A stretch of 64,000 bases of DNA, taken from positions 5,836,572 to 5,900,571 of the forward strand of contig JAQFVV010006238.1 of assembly GCA_028023455.1 (NCBI GenBank), read 5' to 3'. The position numbers and the translations under genes were made by a program. Origin of the DNA: Epiperipatus broadwayi. Lineage: Eukaryota; Onychophora; Udeonychophora; Euonychophora; Peripatidae. Below, one piece after another: positions 37,852-51,314 of the stretch (position 1 is its first letter; each line of letters starts with the position of its first letter). The notes beneath the pieces were generated by a model that had not been told where the DNA came from, searched no databases, and saw only the letters and a list, made by a program, of their open reading frames with translations.

Positions 37852-39240
37852 ATTACACAAATGTAATAAAACCATTTGTTTTATTACACAAATATAATAA
37901 ATGAAAAATTTCTAATGTTTTTTTTTTTTCACATATCAGCACAGACTAGTAATCAAATATCTCTTAGTTACATATGACCTGTAATTTTTTTGATTATGAC
38001 TTCTGCAGGATTATTATAATTATGTTACTGTAATAAATGATTAAAAAAGCAATATATAGTTTCAGATTTGCCTTTGTTTGGAGAAAACATTTTCACACTA
38101 AACATGGAAATACTCAATTAAATATTACCATAAGAAGTGTTACTAGCACATTTTAAGTCTATTCTTTTGCAGTAGCTTTCTCTTCTGTCATATATCCATT
38201 TTATAAAGATATCAGAAGAGAATTTGTTTATACAGAATGTATAACAAACTATTAATCAGCTTGAACTTGCCAATAACTCGAGACATAATTTCAAATCAAG
38301 ATCTCCAGTTTGATATTCGACTAAGAATTATGGGATACAAAATGGAATTTCAATAAGATTTCAAATAATTTTTTTTTTCTAGATTTAATAATAAAGCCAT
38401 CAGGATTTGACCGTCCCATACATAATTGAAATCTCATCAATAGATTTAGGATAACCATAATTGTTGTGTTCATCTGCTCTATAAATAAAGTTTATCAGCT
38501 ATTGAACTTTGAAAATATGGAAAGATAAACTATGAACTATGTAGTTAATGTTGTTGAATCTATGGCTATGGTAGCAGAATTGATGGTCTTAATACACCCA
38601 CTAACAAATCTATTGCCTAGTTGGGATCTCATAATTTTTTTACAATATCCTGTCACTACTTATGCTTTCTAAATCCATATGTTCATAATGAATGGCATAA
38701 TTAAAATTCTTATTTTACTTATCTTGTATCTCTGGATGTGTATAGTTATGTCACACTGAATTCAAAATCTTAATATTATTTTAATTTTTTTATTCAAATA
38801 AATAAATATATAATTTTTAAATTATATGCATATCAAAAAAATTTACATGGCTGAATAAAAGTTTTTTCTTAAACTTAATTTTCTATTAATTGTTATTAAC
38901 ATACATTGCTAAATTATTCTTATTATTATATTGTCCATTAAACTCAAGAGCTAAATTTATAATTTCAATTTCCAAATATATTTTACCAGATGGTTTTATT
39001 GATTAAGTTATTTTAATGTCCTACACTTAATACTATGTTTTGATTATTTTATTAATAAATATTGTTTACTTAATATTAACATTTGAATATAAGCCTTTTA
39101 TTAATTTTTAAATCTGATTTAAATAGATTCATTGAATCAGAGAAAGAGTAGAGTCTTTCTTTTTCTTCTCTTTCTACCTATATTGTACCTAATTACCACC
39201 ATTATGTATTGCTATCATATGTATATATATATGTGTGTTT
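37852..39240. other. AT-rich intergenic DNA
   Basis: No feature recognised. Confidence 0.5.
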
Positions 39241-39850
39241 GTAATTTTTAACAATTATCAATACACTGGATAGTGAAAGCCTCTCTAAACTCAGTCCAAT
39301 TTCTCATATCTCTTCTCCACATCACACTAGGAAACTTCCTTATTTCTCAATTTATCTCATATGTAGTTTTTTTTTTCTAGATCTTTTACAAGGTCTTGGA
39401 ATACAGTTTAAGATATCAACTGTCCACTTATTATCACAGCATCCAGCAGTATTACTAATTAGCTAAACCATTATATCTTAATTCTTTTAATGATGTCAGA
39501 AGTATGTTATCTCATCCATATATTTAGTTTTTGATTCCTTCTTGTTATTCCTAGTGTATATTTATCACACTTTGCTAAATAATCTAAAGGTCTCTGTATT
39601 GGATTATGTTAAGTGTCCAAGCCTTATAACCATAAATAAGTACTGCCAAAGTACATTTACTAAAAATGTTTTCAACATAGAATTATTTCCTTTTAATATA
39701 AAATTATTCTATCAAAAACACTGCATACAAGTTTCATTATGATTAATTTTATCTATTATGTTTCCATATGTATCTGATCAATAATTTTTTTATTTTGAAA
39801 TAATCCATTAATCATTACTTTAGTTTTTTTTAGCTTTTATTTTTTTGTCT
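39241..39850 (-). pseudogene. RTE-like LINE, C-terminal remnant
   Basis: Minus strand, with stops: CTLAVLIYGYKAWTLN (about 39650-39600), SVINIHLGI / TRRNQKLNIWM, TSDIIKRIKI, then ILNCIPRPCKRSRKKTTYEI (39420-39360) and WRRDMRNWTEFREAF. It matches the common end of RTE-type ORF2: C-V-L-x-x-L-x-Y-G-x-E-T-W, D-I-I-x-R-I-K, R-P-x-G-R-P-x-x-R-W-x-D, W-x-x-x-x-E-A-F. A TA/TG run at 39223-39240 is where the 3' tail would be. The ORF 39542-39742 (plus) is its antisense shadow. Confidence 0.7.
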
Positions 39851-39909
39851 TATTTTCTTACTTTGATTTGTGATTATAAATTTATTTAAATGCACATTGA
39901 TTATATAAA

Positions 39910-39985
39910 TAATATTTACTAAGGCTGTAACCTCAAGAATATGTGTGTGCACATATTCTTGATGTTACAGCCTTAGTAAATATTA
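39910..39985. repeat. 76-bp near-perfect palindrome
   Basis: Arms 39910-39945 and 39950-39985 pair over 36 bases with one mismatch; the loop is 4 bases. The arm sequence (TTTACTAAGG, ACCTCAAGA, TGTGCAC) is shared with the outer part of the palindrome at 14415-15322, suggesting a family of foldback elements. Confidence 0.9.
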
Positions 39986-41647
39986 CTTACTTTGATTTGA
40001 TAACTTTTATAAAATTCCTGAAAATTTAAAGCATTATTTGCAAAAATAACCACTTAATGTGCAAAATCCAGATGATTTAAATAATTTCCATTTGTTTTTT
40101 ATTCCTTAACTTCCCATTTCAATTCATAAAATACTTTTTATAAATCTGTTTTCAAAAGTTTTGAGATATAAAATCAACTTGTCATTGTCTATTATATATA
40201 TATTGTAAGTGCCAGATTAAGACTGCATGTCACAGTATTTAAAAAAAAATAAAGACATTTGTTGATATTACTTAATTTTCATTTTACTTGATCTATGGAT
40301 AATAGAAATGTTAAAACATTATGTTAACTAGATAACCAAGCAATCTAATATTTTTAAATAATATTATTTAGTATTAATATCAGCATCAAATCATAAATCT
40401 GTTGTGATCAGTTTCAGAAAAAAATATAAACCAGTGAATAAATAAATAGATTTTGAAAATAGTTAAGTGAATCATACAAAGATCACTTGAATAAAATCAA
40501 TATTAATATCCATTATTACACATTTCAATTTTTGCTATTACAATCACCATAGCAACTTACCTATTATAAAATTAATTGTTTTATGTTTCATATATGTTTG
40601 TAAAATAATATTTTATAGTTTTAAAATAATTTCATTAAAAAATTTGCATTACAACTTCTTAACACTTCCAAAGATCATCTGCTACGTATTGTATCCTGGC
40701 AAAAATCATAAAATTATACCATAAAAAGCCAAAAGAATGCAGAATTTTGATTGAAAATGATGCATACCTGTAAATATACTTAAGTGTTAAGAATTAATTA
40801 GTCTTCTTTAGTAACTGATTGCAAGTAAACTGTATTGAAGCTAAATTTAAAGTTAGCCATATTAGTATCTTGCAGCATTATGATAATGAAGTAGAAAACT
40901 ATATAAACATTTGTCTTAACGGAAAATGTAACTCAAAACTGCTTTTTATGGAAAATCAAATATCTAATCACATTCATTATTTTATAATGCATTAAAAAAA
41001 ATGAAACTATAAAATTTGGATTTAAATGTAAAATTTCAAAATTATATGGAAATGCTACTTTTATTTATATAGTCTCCAAAAATTTGCATGATATTGCATT
41101 TACAACAGCAACCTAAAGATTTATGAATAATCACCCATGTATTGAATAATTATCATTAAAAAACTAATTTTAACTAATGAATTTTATCTACAACTGGACA
41201 AACACTTGTATATTAGATAATTATTATTAAAAAAATTTAGATAATGAAGTTTGTCTTCACAAATCTTTTGAGAAAAACTATAATTTATGGACACCATCCC
41301 TTAAGAGATTAACCTTTGGATCAATTGTTGTGAATTATTTTGTTTTTGACGAATTTGCCCCCTGGCGAATTTTTTTGTAAGTATTATATTTTAAAATGTG
41401 TGTAAAAAGGTATATGTGATTATATATAATTTTTGCTGAAAAATTTGCACTAGAAGGTGGGAAATTCAAAATTCCCACTCTTACAATAGACATAAGCTTT
41501 GCTCTGACATGTTCAACCATTGTCTGTTACCAAGGCTGTAAAACAGTTCACATTTTATGACATTGTTTAAAGAAAATACTTCCAATGACCAAAAACATGT
41601 TTATTTGTGAATTTATTACTGTTTTAGATATTTTTTACAATAATTTA
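39986..41647. other. AT-rich intergenic DNA
   Basis: No feature recognised. The frame 41335-41520 (minus) lacks a recognisable motif. Confidence 0.5.
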
Positions 41648-42195
41648 TACTATATTTATTAGATATCAATAAATATAAATTATTAGCAACTTATTTTGAC
41701 TTGAAATACATTATTTTCAAAAAATATAACATTATATTAGCAGAGAATGTAAGCATGGCCTGAAGCAAATTACAAGCTTAGCTTCTACATAAGCAATCTA
41801 CTTATACTTAAGAGTATGAAAATATCACAATTTTGCAATAAATATTCAAAGATTTTAAATTTTTAAAGCATAATTTATTAGATATAAGAGAAATAAATAA
41901 ATATTCATTTGGATGTTTAAAAATAATAAGAATTAAGAAATATTTCATTGATTTTATAAACTGAAAATAATATTTCTAGAAATGATATCTAAACTCTTTG
42001 TTTTGTTTATGATCTCATTTTTTTTAAATATTTACAGAAAGAAAATGTGAGCATTTAAAATTTATTTCTATAGTAAACAAAAATATCTATCAAATGAAGT
42101 TAAATTTATTATTTTCTGATCAGTAATAATCATTTAATCATATATTTTATGTTGATTTGGGAGACAAAAAAATCATCAGAAAATGCTGAAATGTG
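41648..42195 (+). repeat. dispersed repeat R1, copy 2
   Basis: It aligns over its length with 27145-27900 (without the trinucleotide array) and, inverted, with 54903-55263. Shared blocks include ATATTTATTAGATATCAA and AACAAAAATATCTATCAAATG. Confidence 0.7.
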
Positions 42196-43073
42196 AAAAT
42201 AAAAGGCTGCATGGTGGAAAGGTTAAAACAAAAAAGACTCTGAGTTAATTTTAAATTATAATGATATATTATATTTCTCAAATTTGTTTGTTATATCTAA
42301 AGTTATTTTGTTCAATAAAAGTTCTCACCAGAAGAAATGTATAATAAAAAAACATGCAGGTAGTACATTAAATTTATGATTATAATTTTATATAAGTGTG
42401 TGTTATTGATTGTTTGTACTATGGAGACTGGTTATTAATATTTAATATTAGTTAATAATTATTTTTGTTTATGTCATAATTCCTAACATTTTTATGTTTT
42501 ATTGATATATTAATTAAATCATATGGTAGATATATTTTATAAATATTATTCTTGTTATTTATCCACATAGATACTCTCAGGATTTCATAAAGATTATATT
42601 AAATATTCAATTATACTTGTGACACTGATAACTTGTATAAATATCATTGTAAAGTTAAGTTAAAATCCTGACAACTTTATATTATTGTTTTATTCATAAT
42701 GTGAGCTTGATAAGTCTCTTATAATATTCCACCAGTTCCTATTGAGATTAGATTAATTAAAGTCATACTTTAAGAAAAATATTGTAAGTTGGGTTAATGT
42801 TCTGTTCTTTTGTGAAATAGTTAAGTTTAAAGGTCAAATATTTAGAGGAAACAGATTTTATTATTATTAATTAAACATGCAATAAACATTCTTTTATTTT
42901 GTTTATTATTTATAATTAAGTCTTTTGAATAGATCATAACAACTCTCCAATAAAGTGTTTTGTTTTACATCATGTCAAGATGTACCACACTTTTAGTTAG
43001 TAATAAAGTATGAATCACTTTTCAATAATTAAAAGAACATCACAATGATATTTGTAATCATAGTGGAAAACTC
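42196..43073. other. AT-rich intergenic DNA
   Basis: No feature recognised. Confidence 0.5.
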
Positions 43074-43314
<241 letters not shown>

Positions 43315-43559
43315 TTTCAAAAAGACTTTATTGAATATAACAAGAAAAAGGTTACATTTATAACTATTTTACTACATGCAGATGAATTGAAGTTAGTATA
43401 AATAAGTTGAAAATTGTAATTGGGGGAGGGGGAACAACAAAGACAAAGGATATGCATGTGGTTTGCAAATTTGAGTTTACATTTTTTTCTTTAAACGCAT
43501 CCAATTAGTTTTGTGCACTTGTAAGGCTCTTAGTTCTGTTTTTATTAGTCTTTTTTTAT

Positions 43560-46485
43560 CATCTATAATTTTGAGCACTGTTGTAATATAGACCAAGTGG
43601 CTGTGTACATCTTTTGGGATACAATTTTTTCATCCCTTAAGTGGAGCTGTTTCATTTTGTTACAGAATATGTTTGGATGTCTTCTTGGATTATTGTTGTA
43701 CATAAAGGAGCATCTTGTACACCATAGTGAAAATAATATAAAAGTACTTGCTCGAATGTGTGGGTAGCTACCCTTAACAAATGATTGTAAAAGGGTTTGA
43801 ATGTCACAAATTTTTTTGTTTGCACAATGATGGTATGGATGAATGAATATTATCAAATACAGGGCAGGTAAAAAGAAAATGTTTTTGTGTCTCAGTTTCT
43901 CTATGACATAACAAGCATATGTCTTCTGTATTTATGTAATGCCTTTTATATCTACAAAAGTGTAATGTTGGCAATGCTTCAAGATTTAATTTGAGTAGAA
44001 AATCATAATATTTGGGTTCTAATGACCAGAAATTAAATTTTTGGGTTAGTTGTCTATTGTTAAAGTTTAAAATTGGTCTTTTATCATTTAGGGGAGAGCA
44101 AATTATCTGGTATACATTCCAATATTTAAATTTATCTTGAGGTGGTGAAAAAATAATGTTTGGAATGTTAAGAATTAGTGTAAGCTGGTTGGTGGTGGTT
44201 TATTTGTTGGGGTAATCTTGAAGAACCCTTTCATGTATGGAAATAAATAAGCACATGCAGAAATGAGATTTAATGTCTTTTGAATGTTAAAAAAAAGTAT
44301 TGAATGTAGTCCAAAACCATTTTGTATTAGAGGAGCTTGAATACGTTTTAGTGAAATTGAAACAATCTTTTTTCCCCACAGCAACTTTCTACATAATGAG
44401 TTTATTTTACTAGTAAAAAAATTAGTAAATAGTATTATTGGAGAATAGTATGTGATTCGAGTCATAATTAATAGATTAAACAGGGATACTTTTGAATACA
44501 ACGAAAGGTAAAATTTTGAAAGCAAATCAATTATATTTTTTATTTTATTTTTAATTTTGTTGTTTTGTATTTGTCGACGTATTTCTAGATTGCTCAAATA
44601 GAAGGGGAATCCCACAAAAGAGCTGGGTTTTCTTTTAAAATGTTGTGTGTGAAATTGTCCTGTATATATTGACCATGCAGAAGATTTATCCATGTTAAAC
44701 TCCAGCTTGTATTTATTAGCGTATGAATTAAGAATTTTCAATAGAGTTGGGATCTGTTTTTTAGAAGTTAAAAAAATTGAGACATCATCCATGTAGGCAA
44801 TACAGGAGACGTTTGCTTTCAGACCAGGTATGTATATGCCTGATATTCAGTAAGGGATTGATATAGAAAGTAAAAAAAGAGCACTTAGTGGTGAACCTTG
44901 TGGAATTGAATAGTAAGGTACAAAAGATGAGGAATTCTTGCCATTAAGTGTAATATGCATTTATTGATTTAATAGAAGATTGATGATTAAATATATTAAG
45001 GATCTTGGTATTGTTGTGTCTGCTAATGCTTCAACAAGGAGTTCAATTGGAATCATATCAAATGCTGATTTTATATCCAGTTGGATTACAACTGGACTAT
45101 AATTTTTATTATTTCTGACAGAATCAATAACTGTTTTGAATAGAAAGGCTTCTTGCATTGTAGATGAGCCTTTCTTAGCAAACTGCATTTTAGATAGTAT
45201 AGGTATAATATAGGGTTCTATTTTGTCTTTAATGATTGACTCCAGCAGTTTGATACTGAGAGGGCTCATTGATATGGACCTTAGATTGTTTAGTGTGGTT
45301 ATTTTTTCATGTGTTTTAATAAATGGTACTAGTAAAATAGGGTATAATCCATGTATATGATGGATCTTTTTTGTTAGATAGTTTGCTAGATTACACAGAT
45401 ACTGAGCAGTAAATTTTTCTAAATGCTTGAATACAAAGCAAGGTATACCATGCATTCCTGGGTGACTGGAGTTTGGGGTTGATGTTAATTTTTGAATAAA
45501 GTCTTTAGGAATAAATACTATATCTTCTTCTGGCTCACCGAGAAAAAATGGTATAGGGCTGAATTTTTTCTTCTCTTGAAGTTTGGATTTGAAATGTGTG
45601 TAGAGAGGTAGCAACATGTTGTAACCAGAAATTATATCTTTCTGTATTTTAATTGATGTTGGTATGTGAGTTGATGGTTTTTGTCCCAGTGCCCAGCGAA
45701 TATAATGTCTGGACCATGTGTGTGTCTATGTCAAAAAAGGTTTTTTTTTAATTGCCAGGTATTCTTTAAGTTCTTCAGAGACTGATTGATAAAGTTTCTT
45801 CAGGGCAATCACATTTGAACAGCCTTGTTTATTTGCTGTAGTGTTTGTGATTCTTTTGTGTGTTTCATCTACAAGAGCTAGAAGCCTTGAGGGGGCTGGG
45901 GTAGCCCTTGTTATGACATCAATTGTATATGAAATTATGTTAACGAAGGCAATCCATGTTTGCACTGGATCCATTTCAATGTCTCGAAGTTTGAAGATAT
46001 ATGTATATATATATATATATATTTCTGAGAATAAATATTCTGGGGTTCGACATGGAAGGAGCGCTCTAATTCTGTTGCCAGTAGATGTTATTGATCTGTA
46101 TATAAAATCATTCTTTAATAAAACAATAATTTCAGAATGATCTTATAATGATGAGTTTTTTATTGTTAGGCTGATCTTGTGATGTAACACTGGTGAGCAG
46201 AAGACCAGGTCAATTAATGATGAAAACCTGCCATTATTAAATGTTATTGAATTCTGTGGGAGATAGCCTTCCCCACTCATGAGTGGTATGGCTAGTAAGT
46301 GCAACCATTTTGTGATAAACCCATTGTAGGACATGTTGAAATCAAATAAAATGAATGGATGTGATAAGGATGCTATTTTGGAATTTATAATTTGAATGAC
46401 TTTATTAATTGCTGTATGATTTGGAGGTAAATAAACAAATGCTACATTCAATGTAACTGTTTTATCATATAAGTTATAATTAATA

Positions 46486-46512
<27 letters not shown>
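43560..46512 (-). pseudogene. LINE-2 ORF2, C-terminal part: endonuclease end, RT, zinc motif
   Basis: Motifs in order on the minus strand: NVAFVYLPPN (46450), FILFDFN (about 46336; APE family has GDFN, so the Gly is lost), SLIDLVF (46200), linker (45974-45726), WALGQKP (about 45690), HPGMHGIP (45460), RSISMSPLSIKLLES (45290), QLDIKSAFD with the first catalytic Asp (45059-45084), a frame change, NGKNSS then QGSPLSAL (44883-44902), AYMDDVSIFL with the intact YMDD box (44781-44798), LLWGKK (44370), NGFGLHSI, and C-terminal CLLC...H...C (43864-43917). It is interrupted by a few stops and shifts, for example at 44958, 44850 and between zinc motif and the final frame (43563-43856). Better preserved than the LINE at 1.3-3.9 kb; the two align through their RT. 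Confidence 0.9.
46000..46021. repeat. (AT)n run inside LINE-2 ORF2
   Basis: A short AT run lies between endonuclease and linker regions and codes YIYIYIY on the minus strand. Confidence 0.85.
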
Positions 46513-46515
<3 letters not shown>

Positions 46516-46516
<1 letters not shown>

Positions 46517-49500
46517 TGTAACCTAGTGTTATTGATACTTGGTTTATTTGGCATTATTTCCACAGGAAAACAATGCTATCCTTTTTTAGAAAATAAAAAA
46601 ATAAAATAATAATAATATTAAGTGATTAATAAAATATGCTCTTTACTCACTGTAACGTGTTTTAAGCAAATAACTAATAAATTTAGTAATTCAATGTCAT
46701 TTTGAAGAAGAGCATGAATAATTTAATTAAAATATTAACAATAAAAGCAATTTAATATAGTATAAAAGCACATATCATAAACAGTAATTGATTTTGGATG
46801 GGTAGAGGGGGAGAGTGGATAAATGTCTTATCATAAAGCATAATAACTTCTGGTAGTTTTTTTATATATAATGTTTAAAGAATTATACATCAATAATTAG
46901 TAATTAAATGTATTTATTATTTTTTTATATTGTCAAATTACTTTGTAATCCAGGTAAATAATACGAAAACTATATGATTGTAATAGGTTTTTTTTCCTTT
47001 CTTTTATTTATGGTATAATTAAATGATTATTTTTCTGTAAGAGGTCACTAAAACAAGATTGCCAATTTTTTTTTTTTGAAGAAAGATGGTCTGACTTTAG
47101 TTTTTCAAGGAAGAAGCAGTGCTGAAATTCGGTAACAAATTTTTTTTTCATTTTTAATTGCAGAAATAAATATAAGTCAAGTAAAATTTTAATAATATCA
47201 TGTGTGGCTAATCCTTTTTGGTGGGACATCCTGATCTTCTGTTGCTATCTACCTATTTAAAGCTTTTTATACGCAAAAATATACTATCTTGCGCTAAAGT
47301 TCAAAATGACCATATTAACTACAGCAATCACGGAAAATGTCATTATATTTAAATTAAGTAATATAAGTAATTTCCAGGAAATAATCAATTATTTGTTAAC
47401 TTTACCTTATTTAATGATCTTTTCATGGTATAAAAGAAAAATTATAATTAAAAGACATATTATAAAAGCCAAGGAAAGTTAACTAGAAAAATTTCGCGCT
47501 CTTTCTAAAAGAAATTGTCTGCCTTTGAAAATAATGTAAGTTCCCCACGTTAAAATATGTTTTATTCACTGAAAATTATCTAGAAATAATATTAATGATA
47601 AATGATATTTACTTATGCACCTGTATATTTAAAAAATATATATATATATAAATTTTCTCAAGGCAAATATCGGAAAATTTGTATGTGTGCATTTATGGAG
47701 AATTCCCTATTAAAGAAAAATTACAATTCCCAGAGTAGGAACAAAAACTAAAAACATTAGTGACTTAATTATAACCATAATATAATATGTTATATTATAC
47801 ATCAATTGGAGTCATTAAAACTTCATATCCACGTAAGTCAGTTGCAGGCATTATAATAATAGTATCTTGGAAAATTCGCGCATTATTTTTTTTATTCATA
47901 AGCCAGCTAGCTAAAAATGGTACGTATCATCAATAATAGAAAAGGAAAAGAATTGTGTGTGTTATTGTTTAGAATAAAATATTCGTCTACGTTAGAATAT
48001 GTATTGTTTTCTTGGATCCCAAAATTATAGCAGTTTAATTCAAGGAAGAGTTAACATCCAATGCTGCTATGTTTTTTTTTCTTTGCCTAATTTATTAAGT
48101 GCACCAGAATGGAGGCAACTTTTATATAAATGAAATAATAAAATGTGTTTCTTATTTTAAATTTGCTTCATGAACTACGACTGGATCAAGTTCTTCATCT
48201 GGATAAATTGCCCAACGGAAAACATTTTTCTAGTGAGATAATAAGCACTTGTTAAGTAATGATTTTTTTTACTAATTTGTAAAATTATGTGTATTTTTTT
48301 TTTTATATCAACAGGTTAAAGGCTGGATAGTCAAGTAATATTTAAATGACCTTGTAATCATAAAGGTATGTTTTCATGTAATTATTCTAGGTTAAATTTA
48401 TATTTGACATGGAAAATTTTTTTTATAAAATGTGTTTTAACTATTATATGCAATTATGGGTATAAATTTTATATGTTAGATGCGTAAAAGAAAAACATTT
48501 AGATACTTAATAGGTAAAGTAAATAATAATAAAAAAAAAAAAAATTATCAGAAGTAATTAAAAAGAATTGCTATACAAGATATTTCTTGTCTAAAGCTTG
48601 AAATGAATTTATACTGTATTAATTGAGGAACTTATTCCCAATTATTCTTTATTAACACATTCACTTTATTTAGTTCAAGATAATATGCTACCAATCACTT
48701 GTTGAATGTTCCTTTGGTAAAATGAAAATTATTATACTTTTATTCTGTGATATCCATTGATTTCAGATGTTGATCTAAGTATACCCGTAACATAATTTTA
48801 GTATAATTAGTGTATTTGCTTGTCTTGCCCAGATAAAGCACCAGTATATGCTTAATATCACCATAGGTAATCTTTATAATATGTTTATTTTGTGGGATGA
48901 AAATGATTTCCCCAAAAGCTTTGTTTTCCATGAGGGGAATAGTTAAATCTAGTATTCGGGCATGTTTTATAGCCCAAGTGATCGCTTCTCATAGTTAGGA
49001 CGATCAAGAATTTATCTCGCATGTAGTATACTTCATTCGTTTAAATCCCAGGAGAGGATTATATTTGGTGTGTGTTCGTATTATGCCCAAGTAAGAGGCA
49101 AGAAACCACCAAAATATTTTAATGTAGTAGTTAACTCTACTGACCTTCAGTGTTATTCCATATTCCTCACGAGAAAATAGAGATAATTCCACCACGGAAG
49201 GTGTTGATTATTGTGTTTTGTTTAGAAAGTTAGGGCAAGATAACGGGTATATTGGAGGTGTTAATTCCTCAAGATCCATTTTAGTATAAATAGTGCGCTA
49301 GTACTATGATCAATATCTGGATTGTGCGGCGGAATATTGCTAGTAATTCACATATAAGTCAATGGAGAGAGGAAGTTTAAAATTGCGTGATTTAGAAACG
49401 CTTATTTACCAATGGAGGATTCAAATACAATGTTTAATTATGGTTAATGAGTAAGCAACACTAATAATGTAAATTATCCTTATGAATAAAGTGTGTATCA

Positions 49501-50857
49501 CAACTTAAGTGGTATTAAGTTAAATATAAAAATAGTAAGTGTAACGTTTGATAAATAGCCCATAAATTATAATAAGTTATCTAAATACAAACCATCATTT
49601 AATTAAATATATTATCATAAAAATCGTTTTACGTATTGCATATAATCAGATTGTTTTTATTCCAAAACTAATATTTAGTTAATAAAGTTAAGTAGAAGCT
49701 CATATAAGATACACTAAACGGATGAGTTGATGTATCGATAATAATATGTATTTTTTTTTATTCAATTTGCATAATTGTAAAAAAGATGAAGTAGTAGTTC
49801 TAATCCAGGTCTAAAAGTATAGACAAATTAATGTTAGTTACATGTTGTTTTATCCATATGGGATCGAATAAATTATATATGTTTGTTTAGTGTTTTAAGA
49901 ATAAAGTATAGTCCTGTTAAACTGTAATAATAAATTATAATCTTGTTAAACTTTAATAATAAATTATAGTCTTGTTACACGTTGTTTAGAGTCATTTTTC
50001 TTGTGTGCTAAATAAAAGTGTATTTGCATAATACTTGCAATACTTTCCTTGAGTCCGAAATCATTAAACTCCTAAAACTCAATACACCAGACAGATAAAT
50101 TTAAGCAGATTGGAATATTTCATTATATTTTAGTTTAATAAGAATTATTTATGGGATTGAAAACTTCAGACCAAGACATTTTATTTTATGTGTGTGTAAA
50201 AATGACTTTATTCCCAAACTACTAGCTTTGGTTGCACATTGTTCCGTACACATTTAAGTGAAGTGTCTAAGTAATAAATCTTAGTTAAATTATTGTGTTG
50301 TCATGGATAATGGAAGGACACAAAAGCACCCTTGTCTTTTCATCATTCCGACTGAGATTCTGGATAAAAGGGCTGTATTATTCAAAATTATGCGTTGTTA
50401 TTGAATCTGGTTATCATCTCTTTAAATATTATAATAGTTGATATGGGGATGAGGATACCCGGAATTTAAATAAGGTAAATGTTTCCTATAGCCGACCAGA
50501 ATGTCAGTCATATGCGACAACACAATACTGCCGAGCATTTTCTTAAATATAACAGAGAACCCTGAGATTAATGTCATTATTATAAGTGCTCTTAAAATAA
50601 GGAGTGATCAATTATGATCAATATTACAAGCGTGGCATGGCTTAAGAGAATTGTATGTACAATTGTATTACATGAAAAGTATTTTAGATCATATTGGAAA
50701 ATTAATAGATATGTTGCTTTTATTTTGGTTGCCTTAACAACAACCAGGAAAATTAGTGGCACAAGTGCAAGATAATATAATTAATTATATCAATAAAATA
50801 AATAAAATAAATTATAGCAAGATATAATAACAATAGAATTTATAAACTGGGTTAGAA
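46516..50857. mobile_element. 4.3-kb insertion of unknown type splitting LINE-2
   Basis: Endonuclease residues on either side (GVVVMKTCPFYSLKI to the right, HINYNLYDKTVTLNVAFVYL to the left) join at the spacing expected for an uninterrupted APE domain, so the segment between is an insertion. Both junctions are at TATATA runs (46495-46515 and 50858-50869). The ends are weakly inverted: ATTGTAACCTAGT (46515-46527) against the complement of ACTGGGTTAGAAT (ATTCTAACCCAGT), 11 of 13. Inside are small frames (47008-47229, 48740-48931, 49004-49195, all minus) without recognisable motifs, and a 30-bp minisatellite. It could be a non-autonomous DNA transposon or a transferred genomic fragment. Confidence 0.6.
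49905..49981. repeat. ~30-bp minisatellite
   Basis: CTTGTTAAACTTTAATAATA-type units start at about 49912, 49942 and 49971 (2.5 copies). Confidence 0.85.
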
Positions 50858-50865
50858 TATATATA

Positions 50866-51128
50866 TATTATTTTTAATGAATAGAAGGGGCAGGTTTTCA
50901 TTACTACTACTCCTGTTCCTGCTGAGGGTGAAAATGATGCTTGGGAGAATGCTGAATATCCTTGATTATTAAGATAGTTAGATGGATTAATCTGAGATTT
51001 ATTATAAATTTTTGTTTCAAGTAGCCCTAGCAAATGAGGTTGTATAATTTCAAGCCATTTTATTAATTGATAGCTTTTTCCGGTGAGTTTAATGCACGGG
51101 TGTTTAATGACGCTATTTTTATTTTCAT
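50866..51128 (-). pseudogene. LINE-2 ORF2 N-terminus: APE endonuclease start
   Basis: The ATG at 51128-51126 begins MKIKIASLNTRALNSPEK, the usual start of ORF2 endonucleases (S-L-N-V-R-G-L-N-x-P-x-K), with catalytic-region Asn. After a stop at about 51063 a frameshifted reading gives IKWLEIIQPHLLGLLETK (E of the catalytic L-x-E-T box), then NQGYSAFSQ and AGTGVVVMKT. It breaks off at a TATATA run where the 4.3-kb insertion begins. The endonuclease nicks target DNA for reverse transcription. Confidence 0.85.
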
Positions 51129-51314
51129 TACAGTTTCACTCAATAAAAACAGAACACACTTGATGCAGTAATTAGATTATAAATTTTATATAGTTTTGAT
51201 AACTTGCACAAATTAAGAATTTTTATGTTTGAAGGTTCTACTTCCAATCCCTCCTGTTATAATTTTTGCACATTTGCTTTTTTATTGGTGCTAAGGCCTT
51301 CATCTGAAGTGTAT

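Noticed and set aside
44175-45617. Host genes, given 205- and 218-residue frames
   Set aside because: Both are parts of one LINE reverse transcriptase with YMDD and D-x-x-x-A-F-D motifs.
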